The position numbers and the translations under genes were made by a program. The notes under the pieces were generated by a model, which saw nothing but the letters and a program-made list of their open reading frames with translations, did not search any database and was not told the DNA's origin. From an uncultured Planctomycetaceae bacterium (lineage in GTDB: Bacteria > Planctomycetota > Planctomycetia > Planctomycetales > Planctomycetaceae): 45,718 nt of DNA. The DNA lies in assembly GCA_903896675.1 (NCBI GenBank), contig CAITYU010000307.1, forward strand, positions 1 to 45,718. The letters run 5' to 3'. Positions 16,279 to 25,709 of this stretch are shown piece by piece (the stretch's first letter is position 1; every line of letters begins with the position of its first letter).

Positions 16279-19101
16279 ATGACGCAGCACAACTTCACCG
16301 ATGCACCCGACCCGCTGGCCTCCACTGCCCACGTCCCCCTCTCCGAACGACCACTCGTCGCCGAAGATGATCGCACCGTGATCAGTGCCCCGGACGGACC
16401 ACGCCCTGAGGCTCCCGCACCGCCAACCGTCTCCGAACAACTGCTGCACAGCCTGTTTCCCGCCAACGGCGTCTCCTCCGGTGAAGAAGCGGGCGTTCGA
16501 CTGGCCCATTTCGAAATCCGGCAGCGTCTGGGTGCCGGAGGCATGGGGGCCGTCTTCCTCGCCCTCGACCTGGAACTCGCCCGGGACGTCGCCCTCAAAA
16601 TCCTGCATCCCGGCCCATCCCGCGATCCTTCTCTCGTGGCCCGCTTTCGCAACGAAGCCCGTGCCTGTGCTCAACTGAATCACGACAATATCGCCCGCGT
16701 GTTCTACGCCGGAGCACAGGACGGCCTCTATTTCATCGCCTATGAATTCGCCAGCGGGCGCACCATCCGCGACCTGATCCTCGAACGCGGACGATTGACC
16801 GTCGCCGAAGCCGTGAACTACGCCATCCAGGTCACGCTGGCTCTGAATCACATTTCCGCCGCCGGCATCGTGCACCGCGACATCAAACCGTCAAATATCA
16901 TGCTGACGGATTCAGGTCGAGTGAAAGTCGTCGACCTCGGACTCGCCCGTCGCGACATGGATGACTCCATTGGCGAAATCACCGTGGCCGGCACCACACT
17001 CGGCACCTTCGATTACATCGCCCCCGAACAGGCCCGCGATCCACGCAACGCCGATGTCCGCAGCGACATCTACTCGCTCGGCTGCACCATCTACCATATG
17101 GTTACGGGACAACCCCCGTACCCCGAAGGCACCGCACTCCAGAAACTGCTCGACCACCAGGGCAAAGCCCCTCCGGACCCGCGATTGATCAATGCCCGCG
17201 TCCCCGCCGAACTGGCCGCCATCGTCCGCCGCATGATGGCCAACGTCCCCGAACAACGCTACCAGGCTGCCTCACTGCTGCTCAGCGATCTGATGCAACT
17301 GGCAGTACGCCTCGGCCTGCAGAGTGTCCCGGCGGAAGGCATCGTCTGGCGCCCCAGACAACCCGCCAGATCGGCCGGTGTTCCGGGTGCGGCATGGCTG
17401 CTGGCCACAGTCCTCACAATCTGCGTCACGGCACTCACTCTGCAGTATTTCTCCGGTACAACTCGCTCCGGCCAAACGGCTGCAGTTCGGCCCGTTGCCA
17501 CCCTCGACCCGCAGGATTTTCGTCCCCGCGAAACACAGCCGCCTGTGACTCCGGCACCCGTTCCGACCGGCACAGACAACTCGACATCCCCCCCGGCAAC
17601 CCCCGCATCCGCACCTGACTCCGGCAACACCGTAAGTCCCGGCTCGCGCAGCTCCGATCTGCCACTGCTGGCCGATTCTGCTGTCCGACTGCCACTGTCA
17701 GTCATCCCTGCTCCGGGCTTGCCCACGCCACTCGTATTCCCTTTCGGAATACCATCCGAAATTGACGTCGAACCCGCCAGTCCACCCACGGCAGCCCCCT
17801 CGGCCACAGCCGAACAACTGGGCCCCTTCATCCTGCAGCAGTCCGGCCGCAAATCCCGATCATTCCGCACCCTCAAGGCCGCTGTCGCAGACGCCAGCTC
17901 GGGGGACGTCATCCTGCTGCGTTACAATGGCTACCCGGATGACCTGCCGGCACAACCACCCGTCCGGATCGTCGATATGAACCTGATCGTCCGCGCCGCT
18001 GACGGGTATCGACCGACACTCGAATTCGATGGCCTCGCCGAAAACTCACTCGAACCCGGCCAGATGTTCAGCCTGCTCAGTGGCGGAGCCCTGACGATCC
18101 GCGATATCGATCTGCGAATGATTGTTCGCGATGACCAGAATGTGGATCACTGGTCGCTGTTTCACCTGTCAGGAACAAACCGAGTCGTCCTCGAAAATGT
18201 CTGCATCGAATGCGCCAACCCTGCCAAACGGCCCGCGTCCCTGTTCGAACTTTCCGGAGATTCCAGCAGCACGGGTGAACTGCCGCAGGAAGAAACTGAA
18301 ATCTCGCTGAATCGGATTGCCTGCAGAGCCCAGGCCGACGCTTTCCACATTTCCAGCCAGCCCCGTGGCCGCATCCGCATGGTTGGCTGCGGTATGGTGC
18401 TTGATGGCAGACTCATGGATGTTCGCGGTGACGGTTCCATGCAGAACGCTCGCGGACTGCTCGAAGTCTTCGCCGAACACCTGACCTGCATGCACACCGG
18501 TCCCCTCATTCATGCCAGCGATATGGACCCCCAGCAACCATTGTCCTCCAAACGCCTGCTGCCACGCATCTCCGTCCGCAGCGAGGCCTCAGTCTACGCT
18601 GCCCTCTCTGCAGACGCTCCGCTGCTGCGATCCGACGGCAACTCGTGGATTGAAGACCTGGAATCCCTGTTGATCTGGAATGGCTTTACCAACCTCTACG
18701 ACAACTACAGCATGCTCTGGGTCATTGAGACCACCAATCTGGACTTCGCCGGTCGACGGCTGGATTTCCGAGGCTGGCAGGAACTCTGGCAGAAACGTAC
18801 CGATGGCGAAGATACTGCCGCCGAAGTTTCCGCCGGTGAAATCTGGAGGTTCCCGCTGACAGCACAGGACAACAGCCCGGACATGGCAGCCGTCGTCCCG
18901 GCTGTCTTTGAGCTGGATGCCGCACTCTTTCTGACAGGTACCCGGAACACCTTCCCGCGGGCCCGCGATGGCCTGATTCCGGGAGTGAATCCACAGGAAT
19001 TGCCCGCCTTTCCAAGGTCTCGCCCCCAGTCCCAGACGGCCCCTGAGCCCACCGCGCCGCAGGACATGCCCATGCCACTGCTGATGCCCTCCGGCCAGTA
19101 A
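16279..19101 (+). CDS. Membrane Ser/Thr protein kinase with large extracytoplasmic domain
   Basis: A 940-residue receptor-like Hanks-type kinase. The kinase domain spans about 78-345: P-loop GAGGMGAVF (85-93), VALK lysine K107, HRDIKPSN (199-206, catalytic D201), DLG (219-221) in place of the common DFG, APE (248-250) and DIYSLGCTIYHMVTG. Residues 1-75 are an acidic Pro-rich leader. A single membrane segment (about 370-391) is followed by a Pro/Thr-rich stalk to about 510 and an extracytoplasmic region of some 420 residues whose repeated short strands (LTIRDIDLRM, RVVLENVCIEC, RIRMVGCGMVLDGR) suggest a right-handed parallel beta-helix as in pectate-lyase-like folds. The ligand is unknown. The gene is divergent from the microcompartment operon, with its own promoter; no functional link can be claimed. 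Confidence 0.9.
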   Translation: MTQHNFTDAPDPLASTAHVPLSERPLVAEDDRTVISAPDGPRPEAPAPPTVSEQLLHSLFPANGVSSGEEAGVRLAHFEIRQRLGAGGMGAVFLALDLELARDVALKILHPGPSRDPSLVARFRNEARACAQLNHDNIARVFYAGAQDGLYFIAYEFASGRTIRDLILERGRLTVAEAVNYAIQVTLALNHISAAGIVHRDIKPSNIMLTDSGRVKVVDLGLARRDMDDSIGEITVAGTTLGTFDYIAPEQARDPRNADVRSDIYSLGCTIYHMVTGQPPYPEGTALQKLLDHQGKAPPDPRLINARVPAELAAIVRRMMANVPEQRYQAASLLLSDLMQLAVRLGLQSVPAEGIVWRPRQPARSAGVPGAAWLLATVLTICVTALTLQYFSGTTRSGQTAAVRPVATLDPQDFRPRETQPPVTPAPVPTGTDNSTSPPATPASAPDSGNTVSPGSRSSDLPLLADSAVRLPLSVIPAPGLPTPLVFPFGIPSEIDVEPASPPTAAPSATAEQLGPFILQQSGRKSRSFRTLKAAVADASSGDVILLRYNGYPDDLPAQPPVRIVDMNLIVRAADGYRPTLEFDGLAENSLEPGQMFSLLSGGALTIRDIDLRMIVRDDQNVDHWSLFHLSGTNRVVLENVCIECANPAKRPASLFELSGDSSSTGELPQEETEISLNRIACRAQADAFHISSQPRGRIRMVGCGMVLDGRLMDVRGDGSMQNARGLLEVFAEHLTCMHTGPLIHASDMDPQQPLSSKRLLPRISVRSEASVYAALSADAPLLRSDGNSWIEDLESLLIWNGFTNLYDNYSMLWVIETTNLDFAGRRLDFRGWQELWQKRTDGEDTAAEVSAGEIWRFPLTAQDNSPDMAAVVPAVFELDAALFLTGTRNTFPRARDGLIPGVNPQELPAFPRSRPQSQTAPEPTAPQDMPMPLLMPSGQ

Positions 19102-19267
19102 TACCACCCCGGCACCCGAAAATTCAGGCATCCCCCCCCCGTCGTTGCCGGTTTCTCTCGCATTCAGCAGCCGCACAGAGTATGCTTCCCGGCACATTCT
19201 GCCGGTTTTCGTTCGAAGCGCAGGCTTCCGATACCGGCTCTGATTTCCTTCCGCTGGACATCCTGCC

Positions 19268-21745
19268 ATGCCTTTGCCTCTGCTGCGACAACTGCTCCTG
19301 TCGGCTGTTCTCGTAACGTTGTGCTGTTCCGGTTTTGCCCCTGCCCGGGCTCAGCAGCCTGCTGCCACCGCCGCCTCGGCCGAGCGAACTTTCGCCAGTC
19401 TCGAAGTGTTTCCCCCAACCGTTGTCATCTCTTCCATCCGAGATGCCCGGCGGGTTGTCGTGACTGGCGTTACCACCGATGGCCAGCGAATCGACGTCAC
19501 GGCCAAAGCCACTTTCTCCACCCAGACGCCGGTCTTCGCCGTCGATGCTGACAATTACCTGACGCCTCTGGCCGCAGGTTCGGGGATGCTGAAGGTGGAA
19601 GCCGTCGGCCTGTCAGCCGAGGTGCCGGTCCAGGTAGCATCGATGGACCCTGTTCCTGTCCAGTTCTCCCGCGAAGTCAATCCACTGCTCAGCAAATCCG
19701 GCTGCAATCAGGGCCTCTGCCACGGCTCGGCCAATGGCAAAAACGGCTTCAAGCTCTCACTCCGCGGATACGACTCCTTCTACGATTACCGCGCCCTCGT
19801 TGACGACATCTCCGGGCGTCGCTTCAATCGATCGCAGCCCTCGCAAAGCCTGATGCTGCTGAAACCAACACAGGGGGTCCCGCATGAAGGCGGATTCCTG
19901 TTCGACGAACAGTCCCGCACCTATCGCGTGCTGGAGCAGTGGATTGCCGAAGGCTGCAACTACAAGGCCGATTCGGCTCGCGTGGTCAGCATCAAAGTGC
20001 ACCCGCCCACCCCGCTGCTGCAGTTGCGACACGATCAGCAGCAGTTGATTGTGATCGCCGAGTATTCCGATGGCAGCTCACGTGATGTCACTCGCGACGC
20101 CGTCTTTGATACCAGCAACTTCGAAGTCGCCACCGTTTCCAAAACCGGCCTGATCACCGCCGTGCAGCGCGGTGAAGCGGCCGCTCTGGTGCGCTACGAA
20201 GGCAATTATGCCGCAGCACCAATTTCCATCCTCGGTAACCGGGACGGCTACCAGTGGACTCCACAGCCCGAACACAACTTCATCGACGGACTCGTGCACG
20301 CCAAACTGCAGCGCATGAAGATTCTTCCGTCAGACCTCGCCGGCGACGCTGAATTCCTCCGACGCGTCTCACTCGATATCACCGGTGTTCCACCGGGGAT
20401 TGCCGAAATCCAGGCTTTCCTGCAGGACAAAACTGAAACACAGGCCAAACGCACCGCCAAGATCGATCAGTTGCTGGCCAGTTCCGGCTACGTGGAACAC
20501 TGGACTCTCAAATGGAGCGACCTGCTGCTCAACCGCCGTAAAACCCTCACCGAACGCGGTGTCTGGTCCTTCCGCAACTGGATTCGCCAGTCCGTCGCTG
20601 CCAATCGTCCATACCAGCAGTTCGCGGCTGAACTGATCACCGCGAATGGCAGTACCTTCGAAAATCCCGCCGCCAGCTACTACCGCATTGCACGTGAACC
20701 CAAAATGGTCATGGAAAACATGACCCAGGTGTTCCTCGGCACCCGCTTCAACTGCAATCAGTGCCATGACCACCCCTTCGAGCGCTGGACTCAGCGCCAG
20801 TACTATGAGCTGGCAGCATGGATGGCGGACGTCGGTCGCCGTCCGCTGCCAGATGGTGATGAATTCATCTTCACGATGAGCTCAGCAGTGCCGGTTGTGA
20901 ATCCCGATACCAATCAGCCGGCAGCGCCCAGGTTCCCGTTCGAACATGGCGGAACTGTGGATGCTTCAGCCACGCGTCGGGAACAGCTTGCTCAGTGGCT
21001 CACCGCCAAAGAAAACCCCTACTTTGCCAAAAGCATCGTCAACCGGTACTGGAGCTACTTCTTCGGTCGCGGCATTATCGATCCGGTGGACGACATCCGC
21101 GCGGGGAACCCGGCATCCAATCCGGAACTGCTGGATGCCCTGACAAAGGACTTCATCGATAACAATTACGATCTGAAACGCCTGATCCGGCTCATCTGCA
21201 CTTCCGTCACCTATCAGCGCAGTCTCGACGCCAATCAGTGGAATGAGGACGACTCCAGCAACTTCTCGCACGCACTGCCTCGGCGACTCGCTGCTGAACA
21301 GCTCTACGATTCCATCATTCAGGCTGCCGGTGCCCCCCGCGCTCTGCCAGGAGTGCCGGCTGGCTTCCGCGCTGCCGAGCTTCCCGACCCGCAGGTCGAA
21401 GTCGCATTCCTCGACATGTTTGGACGCCCGCCCCGCGAATCACCGTGCGAATGCGAGCGCACCAGCGATGTCAGTCTCGGACAGACTCTGAACATGGTGA
21501 ATGGTGCCACGATCGGCGACGCCATCGCTCACCCTCAGGGAATCATCGCTCGCACGTTGGCCGCAAACGCAACCACCGAACAGTTGATCGAAACAATCTA
21601 CCTGTCGGTGCTTTGCCGCCAGCCGTCGGCTGAAGAACTGCAACAGGCTCAGGCCTACTTCGCCGCCGCAGGCACTCCGAAAGAGGCGGCTGAAGACCTG
21701 ATGTGGGCTCTCATCAACAGCCCAGGATTCCTGTTCAATCGCTGA
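19268..21745 (+). CDS. Secreted DUF1549/DUF1553 protein with Ig-like domain and CxxCH-type motifs
   Basis: An 825-residue planctomycete-type protein with a signal peptide (cleavage near APARAQQ). Residues about 45-125 are a bacterial Ig-like (BIG2) strand domain; a second such strand set appears around 245-320 (VIAEYSDGSSRDVTRDAVFD). CNQGLCHGSANGKNGF (146-161) and FNCNQCHDHPFERW (about 495) are cytochrome-like Cys/His motifs seen in this family, of which the second has the CxxCH form and could bind haem. DUF1549 occupies about 335-545 and DUF1553 about 570-820 (FAKSIVNRYWSYFFGRG, LLDALTKDFI, PRRLAAEQLYDSI). Function is not established; partners are often DUF1501 proteins, one of which lies at 42735 but not next to it. 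It ends at a strong terminator. Confidence 0.9.
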   Translation: MPLPLLRQLLLSAVLVTLCCSGFAPARAQQPAATAASAERTFASLEVFPPTVVISSIRDARRVVVTGVTTDGQRIDVTAKATFSTQTPVFAVDADNYLTPLAAGSGMLKVEAVGLSAEVPVQVASMDPVPVQFSREVNPLLSKSGCNQGLCHGSANGKNGFKLSLRGYDSFYDYRALVDDISGRRFNRSQPSQSLMLLKPTQGVPHEGGFLFDEQSRTYRVLEQWIAEGCNYKADSARVVSIKVHPPTPLLQLRHDQQQLIVIAEYSDGSSRDVTRDAVFDTSNFEVATVSKTGLITAVQRGEAAALVRYEGNYAAAPISILGNRDGYQWTPQPEHNFIDGLVHAKLQRMKILPSDLAGDAEFLRRVSLDITGVPPGIAEIQAFLQDKTETQAKRTAKIDQLLASSGYVEHWTLKWSDLLLNRRKTLTERGVWSFRNWIRQSVAANRPYQQFAAELITANGSTFENPAASYYRIAREPKMVMENMTQVFLGTRFNCNQCHDHPFERWTQRQYYELAAWMADVGRRPLPDGDEFIFTMSSAVPVVNPDTNQPAAPRFPFEHGGTVDASATRREQLAQWLTAKENPYFAKSIVNRYWSYFFGRGIIDPVDDIRAGNPASNPELLDALTKDFIDNNYDLKRLIRLICTSVTYQRSLDANQWNEDDSSNFSHALPRRLAAEQLYDSIIQAAGAPRALPGVPAGFRAAELPDPQVEVAFLDMFGRPPRESPCECERTSDVSLGQTLNMVNGATIGDAIAHPQGIIARTLAANATTEQLIETIYLSVLCRQPSAEELQQAQAYFAAAGTPKEAAEDLMWALINSPGFLFNR

Positions 21746-21772
21746 ACTGAATTCAGCAGGCCTGAACGAAAG

Positions 21773-21813
21773 CAGGGGTCCTGAAGATTGCTCTTCAGGA
21801 CCCCTGTTTGTTT
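21773..21813 (+). terminator. Rho-independent terminator with 15-bp perfect stem
   Basis: CAGGGGTCCTGAAGA (21773-21787), loop TTGC and TCTTCAGGACCCCTG (21792-21806) form a perfect stem followed by TTTGTTT. It lies 28 bp after the DUF1549/DUF1553 gene and 35 bp before the end of the convergent BON gene. The T-tract is on the plus strand, so it mainly serves the upstream plus-strand gene. Confidence 0.92.
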
Positions 21814-21847
21814 CATCCGCAGCCGTTGTGCTGCAGCAGTCTCAGGA

Positions 21848-22900
21848 TCACCAGTTCTTCGGATTCATCACCCAGAACCAGTTGTCCTTCTCCTTGTTGA
21901 AGTTCAGCTGCCAGTATCCGTCGTCCCACTCGAGGGAGACTTCACGCCATCCCATCGGAACCTGCGGATACGGATAGAACGGTCCGATGTAAGGCCACGC
22001 ACTGGCACTGTACTGAGTCGGATAGCTGACGGCGGCCGAGTTCGGGTAGGCAGCATAAGCCGGCCACGCATAGTTCGGCAGGTTCGGATTGTTGAAGCTG
22101 GTCGGAGCGTATCCGCTGGCAGTCGGAGGTGCGCCCGGAGGACCCATCATCATCGGGCCAGGCCCCATGGCAACAGGTGTCGGCGGAGCCATCATCTGCG
22201 GCGGAGCCATCATCTGCTGTGGAGCACCCTGTGACACGCGAGCCACAGGCTGGGCAACGGCCAGACGATTGTTCATCTGTCGGACGCCAGGCACGGAGGC
22301 CGCAGCACGATGCAGCGCCTGCCGGTCAGCAGCGGTCGCAACCGAGCCTTCCATGGTGCAGACACCATCTTTGAATCGAACGGTCATCTCATCACAGGCG
22401 ACCCCGCAGCTCTGGATTGCCTGAGCAATCTCAGCGGCCATCTCCTGATTGGATTTCTTCGCCGGTGCCGGAGCTTCAGCAGCAACCTGCTGAATCATCG
22501 AAGGCTGCTTCGCAGCAGACTGCTGATGAGCAGCCTGAGCGATCATCGGCTGACCACCTGACGGAGGAGTGTACTTCAGGTTGTTCTCAACCCGCTCAAT
22601 GCCAGGCACGCTGCCGGCAGCTCGCTGTGCCAGAGACCGCTGGCTGGGATCGCTGACCGAACCGCTCAGGATCGCTGCACCTTCCCGAACCTCGATCTCA
22701 ATCCCAGTGCCGCGAACCTGCGCTGTTTTCAGTGCTGCAGCCACTTCGTTGGCCAGCTCCTGATTTCGAGCCTTCTCAGCAGAGCCAGAGAACGGCAACA
22801 CCGGTTTGAATTTTCCGCCCAGAAACCCATCCGCACTGGCGGCAGCCGGGCTGGCTGCCAGAACGCCCAGCACGAGTAACCACTTACCGTACTTTCGCAT
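21848..22900 (-). CDS. Secreted protein with two BON domains
   Basis: A 350-residue protein starting at 22900 behind a strong GGAGGAGAG site; the longer frame to 22975 lacks such a site. A signal peptide (KYGKWLLVLGVLAASPAAASA) is followed by two BON domains, about 45-110 (NQELANEVAAALKTAQ ... GAAILSGSVSD ... GIERVENNL) and about 150-215 (NQEMAAEIAQAIQSCG ... GVCTMEGSVAT ... GVRQMNNRL). BON domains bind phospholipid or stabilise envelopes. A Met/Pro/Gly-rich linker (QQMMAPPQMMAPP, GPGPMMMGPPG) and an aromatic region rich in Tyr/Pro/Ala lead to a conserved-looking end REVSLEWDDGYWQLNFN. It probably sits in the periplasm or envelope. The C-terminal domain has no name I recognise. Confidence 0.85.
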   Translation of the reverse strand: MRKYGKWLLVLGVLAASPAAASADGFLGGKFKPVLPFSGSAEKARNQELANEVAAALKTAQVRGTGIEIEVREGAAILSGSVSDPSQRSLAQRAAGSVPGIERVENNLKYTPPSGGQPMIAQAAHQQSAAKQPSMIQQVAAEAPAPAKKSNQEMAAEIAQAIQSCGVACDEMTVRFKDGVCTMEGSVATAADRQALHRAAASVPGVRQMNNRLAVAQPVARVSQGAPQQMMAPPQMMAPPTPVAMGPGPMMMGPPGAPPTASGYAPTSFNNPNLPNYAWPAYAAYPNSAAVSYPTQYSASAWPYIGPFYPYPQVPMGWREVSLEWDDGYWQLNFNKEKDNWFWVMNPKNW

Positions 22901-23358
22901 GAAAGCTCTCCTCCGTGAGGTACCTTCCGTTTCGGACCGCGCTCGTTCTGCTGGGAAACCGTCCCGGTGGTTCACTGATCTAAACGCTCGAGTCTGAACC
23001 TCTCCCGGTGAACGCCAGCACCGGAAGTCCTGATATGCTCAGTCCGCCTGCCACCCGCACAGCACCTGATCTCCAGAAGCCTTGCGTAGCAGCGCAACAG
23101 AAAGTCACATACTTGTCATCGGATGGGTCGTACCGTCTGGATAAGCAATTCTGCCTTTTTGGTTCCTGTCGGTTGTTCCTGAAGTGTGAGAAACACCGGG
23201 CAGCCACATCCGCTGACGGCAGATTCCGCCGAACCACAACTCCGGAATCCCCGAAATTCCTCAGATCCTTTGCGCTGGATTCCCGCCACGGCTATTGCGA
23301 TACTCAGACGCTCATCCTGCTGAATCAGGCAGGAATCTGTGTCCGGTGGAGCCTGCAA
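22901..23358. other. Divergent intergenic region, no gene recognised
   Basis: 458 bp lie between the divergent BON and MFS genes. A plus-strand frame is open from 23008 into the MFS gene, but its first 117 residues look neither like a transporter nor like a signal peptide, and a ribosome site supports the start at 23359. Promoters for both genes are expected here; none could be called with confidence. Confidence 0.5.
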
Positions 23359-24711
23359 ATGACTGAGACGGAGTCTGGATTCAATCGAGCACAGCGATTG
23401 TCAGTATTGGCCGCCGGCTTCGCCGCGTGGATGTTTGCAGGCCTCGAAAACGCCCTGTTTGTCCTCATCCACCGACAAATGATGCTGTCACTGCTCCCGC
23501 CCGGAACCCAGGAAACAGTCATCACCGAATGGTTCGCCTGGAATCAGGCGGCATTCATGCTGGGGGCTGCGACAGGCGGATGGATCTTTGGCCTGATGGG
23601 TGACCGTATCGGCCGCACGCGCGCACTTGGCGCCAGCGTTCTCTGCTACTCTCTGCTCACCCTCGCAGCGTGGTGGATCACGGACCCCGTTCTCATGTGC
23701 ACTGTGCGATTCCTCGCTATGCTGGGCTTCGGTGGCACCTGGCCCAATGCCGTCTCTCTGGTCACCGAGGCGTGGCCCGGTGCATCACGCCCCCTGCTGG
23801 CCGGTGTCATGGGGACAGCAGCAAACTTCGGCTTCGTACTCCTCGGCTGCCTTGGCCTGATCTTCGAAGTCACCCCCGACTCCTGGCGCTGGACGCTGTT
23901 CGTCGGTGGCTCTCCCGCTGTGCTGGGACTGGTGATTCTGCTGGCCGTACCTGAATCCCGACGCTGGCTGGCACAAAAACAGACAACCCGATACACCGAC
24001 AGCAGCGGCCAGGTGAGCCCGCCACAGCAATCCGTCACCGCACAGCTCTTCAGGCCCCCACTGCTCTCCAGAACCCTCATCGGTATCCTGCTGGGTTCCA
24101 TCCCTGTCATCGGTACCGCTGCCAACGCCAACTGGGTGGTCCCATGGCGAGACCAGGCGGCGGCCCGCCACGCTGAGCAGGCCACGGCTACCCCCTCCCA
24201 AAATGCAGCATCCACCACTCAGCAGAAGAAAAAAACCGGACAAAGTCCCCGCGACAAAGCCCGCACCATGATCAGTCGCTCCAGCGGCGCAGTGCTCGGC
24301 AGCCTCCTCGGCGGACTGATCGCCACGATCGCCGGAAGACGATTGTCCTACTTCCTCATCAGCCTCGCCACCTTCGCCGTCAGCTCCACTCTCTTCGGCA
24401 CCATGCAACCCAATGATCCATGGTTCGACTGGGCCGTATTTCTGCTGGGGTTCTGCGGAGTCGCCTACTTCGGCTGGTTACCCTTGTTCCTGCCGGAACT
24501 GTTCCCCGTCCACGTACGAGCCACGGGCAGTGGCATTTCATTCAATGCCGGTCGCATCGCAGCTGCCGCCGTCAGCGTCTTCGTGGGACTGCGGATGAGC
24601 TCCTTCGGTGGCGACTATGCATCCATCGGACTGTGGACCGGACTGATCTACGCAGTCGGGATGCTGGTGATCTGGCTGGCCCCCGCCAAACAGCCTACGG
24701 TACAGAAATAA
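23359..24711 (+). CDS. Major facilitator superfamily transporter
   Basis: A 450-residue polytopic membrane protein with about twelve hydrophobic segments. The start at 23359 is chosen because GGTGGAG precedes it and the protein then begins just before the first membrane helix. The family loop motif appears as GLMGDRIGRTRALG between helices 2 and 3, and PESRRWLA ends the first half, as in sugar/metabolite MFS transporters. A hydrophilic central loop of about 90 residues, rich in Gln, Thr and Lys (QQKKKTGQSPRDKARTM), is longer than usual. The second half includes GLIATIAGRRLSYF, a second copy of the loop motif. Substrate unknown. The following aldo/keto reductase gene starts 15-75 bp downstream and may share its transcript. 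Confidence 0.9.
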   Translation: MTETESGFNRAQRLSVLAAGFAAWMFAGLENALFVLIHRQMMLSLLPPGTQETVITEWFAWNQAAFMLGAATGGWIFGLMGDRIGRTRALGASVLCYSLLTLAAWWITDPVLMCTVRFLAMLGFGGTWPNAVSLVTEAWPGASRPLLAGVMGTAANFGFVLLGCLGLIFEVTPDSWRWTLFVGGSPAVLGLVILLAVPESRRWLAQKQTTRYTDSSGQVSPPQQSVTAQLFRPPLLSRTLIGILLGSIPVIGTAANANWVVPWRDQAAARHAEQATATPSQNAASTTQQKKKTGQSPRDKARTMISRSSGAVLGSLLGGLIATIAGRRLSYFLISLATFAVSSTLFGTMQPNDPWFDWAVFLLGFCGVAYFGWLPLFLPELFPVHVRATGSGISFNAGRIAAAAVSVFVGLRMSSFGGDYASIGLWTGLIYAVGMLVIWLAPAKQPTVQK

Positions 24712-24785
24712 CGCGTGGTTGCTTTATGAGTTTCAGCTTCTCCTCGCACCCATCCGGATCCCCGTTCGCTCGGCAAAGCCCACTC

Positions 24786-25709
24786 ATGAAACACCGTCGC
24801 CTCGGTCGAACCGGCCTCTGCGTGTCCGAGATCAGCTTCGGAGCCGGCCCCGTGTCCGGCCTGATGACCGGTGCAGACACTGACCAGCAACTGGAAGTCC
24901 TGCATACCGCAATACGAAGTGGTATCAACTGGATCGACACCGCTGCCGGTTATGGAAATGGCGCATCGGAAAAAGCCATCGGAAGTGCACTCCGACAACT
25001 CGACCCCGAGCAACACCTGCAGATCGCCACCAAGGTACGCATCCACAGATCCTCAAACGCCTCAATCCGTGAGCAGATCACGTCCGGAATTACAGCATCC
25101 CTCGGCCGACTGCAGCGATCGCACGTCACCCTGCTGCAGTTGCACAATGCTGTGACCGAACACCCCGATCAGGAACCGTTTTCACTGACTCCGGATGAAA
25201 TCCTCGGCCCGCAGGGCGTCGCTGCCATCTTCAACGAACTCCGCCAGTCCGGAATCATTGCCTGCTGCGGACTGACCGGGACTGGACACCCGACTGCACT
25301 TCGAACAGTTCTGCAAAGCCACGTGTTCGATACACTGCAAATCCCCTTCAACCGCCTGAATCCCAGTGCCGGAATGAGTGTGGCACCCGATTCCGTCCCC
25401 ACAGATTACGGCAACCTCCTCGCCGACTGCCAGCGACTGGGCATCGGAGCCTTTGCGATCAGAGTGCTGGCTGGCGGAGCCATCGCCGGAAATCCTCCCA
25501 GCGCCCACACACTCACAACCCCCTTTTTTCCGCTGGCCCTGTACCAGCACGACCTGCAGCAAGCCCGGTCGCTGGCAGCAGCCGAACCAGTCAGTCACAC
25601 CGTGCCACAGGCCATCCGCTTCGTTCTGCAGCACCCCGCTGTCTGCTCTGCCATCATCGGATTCGCTCAGCCCCATGAAGTACTGCAGGCCTGCGCTGCA
25701 GCCTGTTGA
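24786..25709 (+). CDS. Aldo/keto reductase
   Basis: A 307-residue NADPH-dependent oxidoreductase of the AKR fold. The start at 24786 gives the usual opening KHRRLGRTGLCVSEISFG; an in-frame ATG at 24726 would add 20 Ser/Pro-rich residues and neither has a strong ribosome site. The catalytic tetrad is D51 (NWIDTAAGYG), Y56, K83 (IATKVRI) and H120 (LLQLHN). A C-terminal AIRFVLQHPAVCSAIIGFAQPHEV is the cofactor-binding end typical of the family. Substrate unknown; sugars or small aldehydes are plausible. It follows the MFS gene closely. Its stop abuts the stop of the convergent gene with no base between them. Confidence 0.92.
   Translation: MKHRRLGRTGLCVSEISFGAGPVSGLMTGADTDQQLEVLHTAIRSGINWIDTAAGYGNGASEKAIGSALRQLDPEQHLQIATKVRIHRSSNASIREQITSGITASLGRLQRSHVTLLQLHNAVTEHPDQEPFSLTPDEILGPQGVAAIFNELRQSGIIACCGLTGTGHPTALRTVLQSHVFDTLQIPFNRLNPSAGMSVAPDSVPTDYGNLLADCQRLGIGAFAIRVLAGGAIAGNPPSAHTLTTPFFPLALYQHDLQQARSLAAAEPVSHTVPQAIRFVLQHPAVCSAIIGFAQPHEVLQACAAAC

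Noticed and set aside
23008-23358. N-terminal extension of 117 residues on the MFS transporter
   Set aside because: The extension is hydrophilic, Cys- and Arg-rich and not transporter-like; ATG 23359 has a ribosome site and precedes the first membrane helix.
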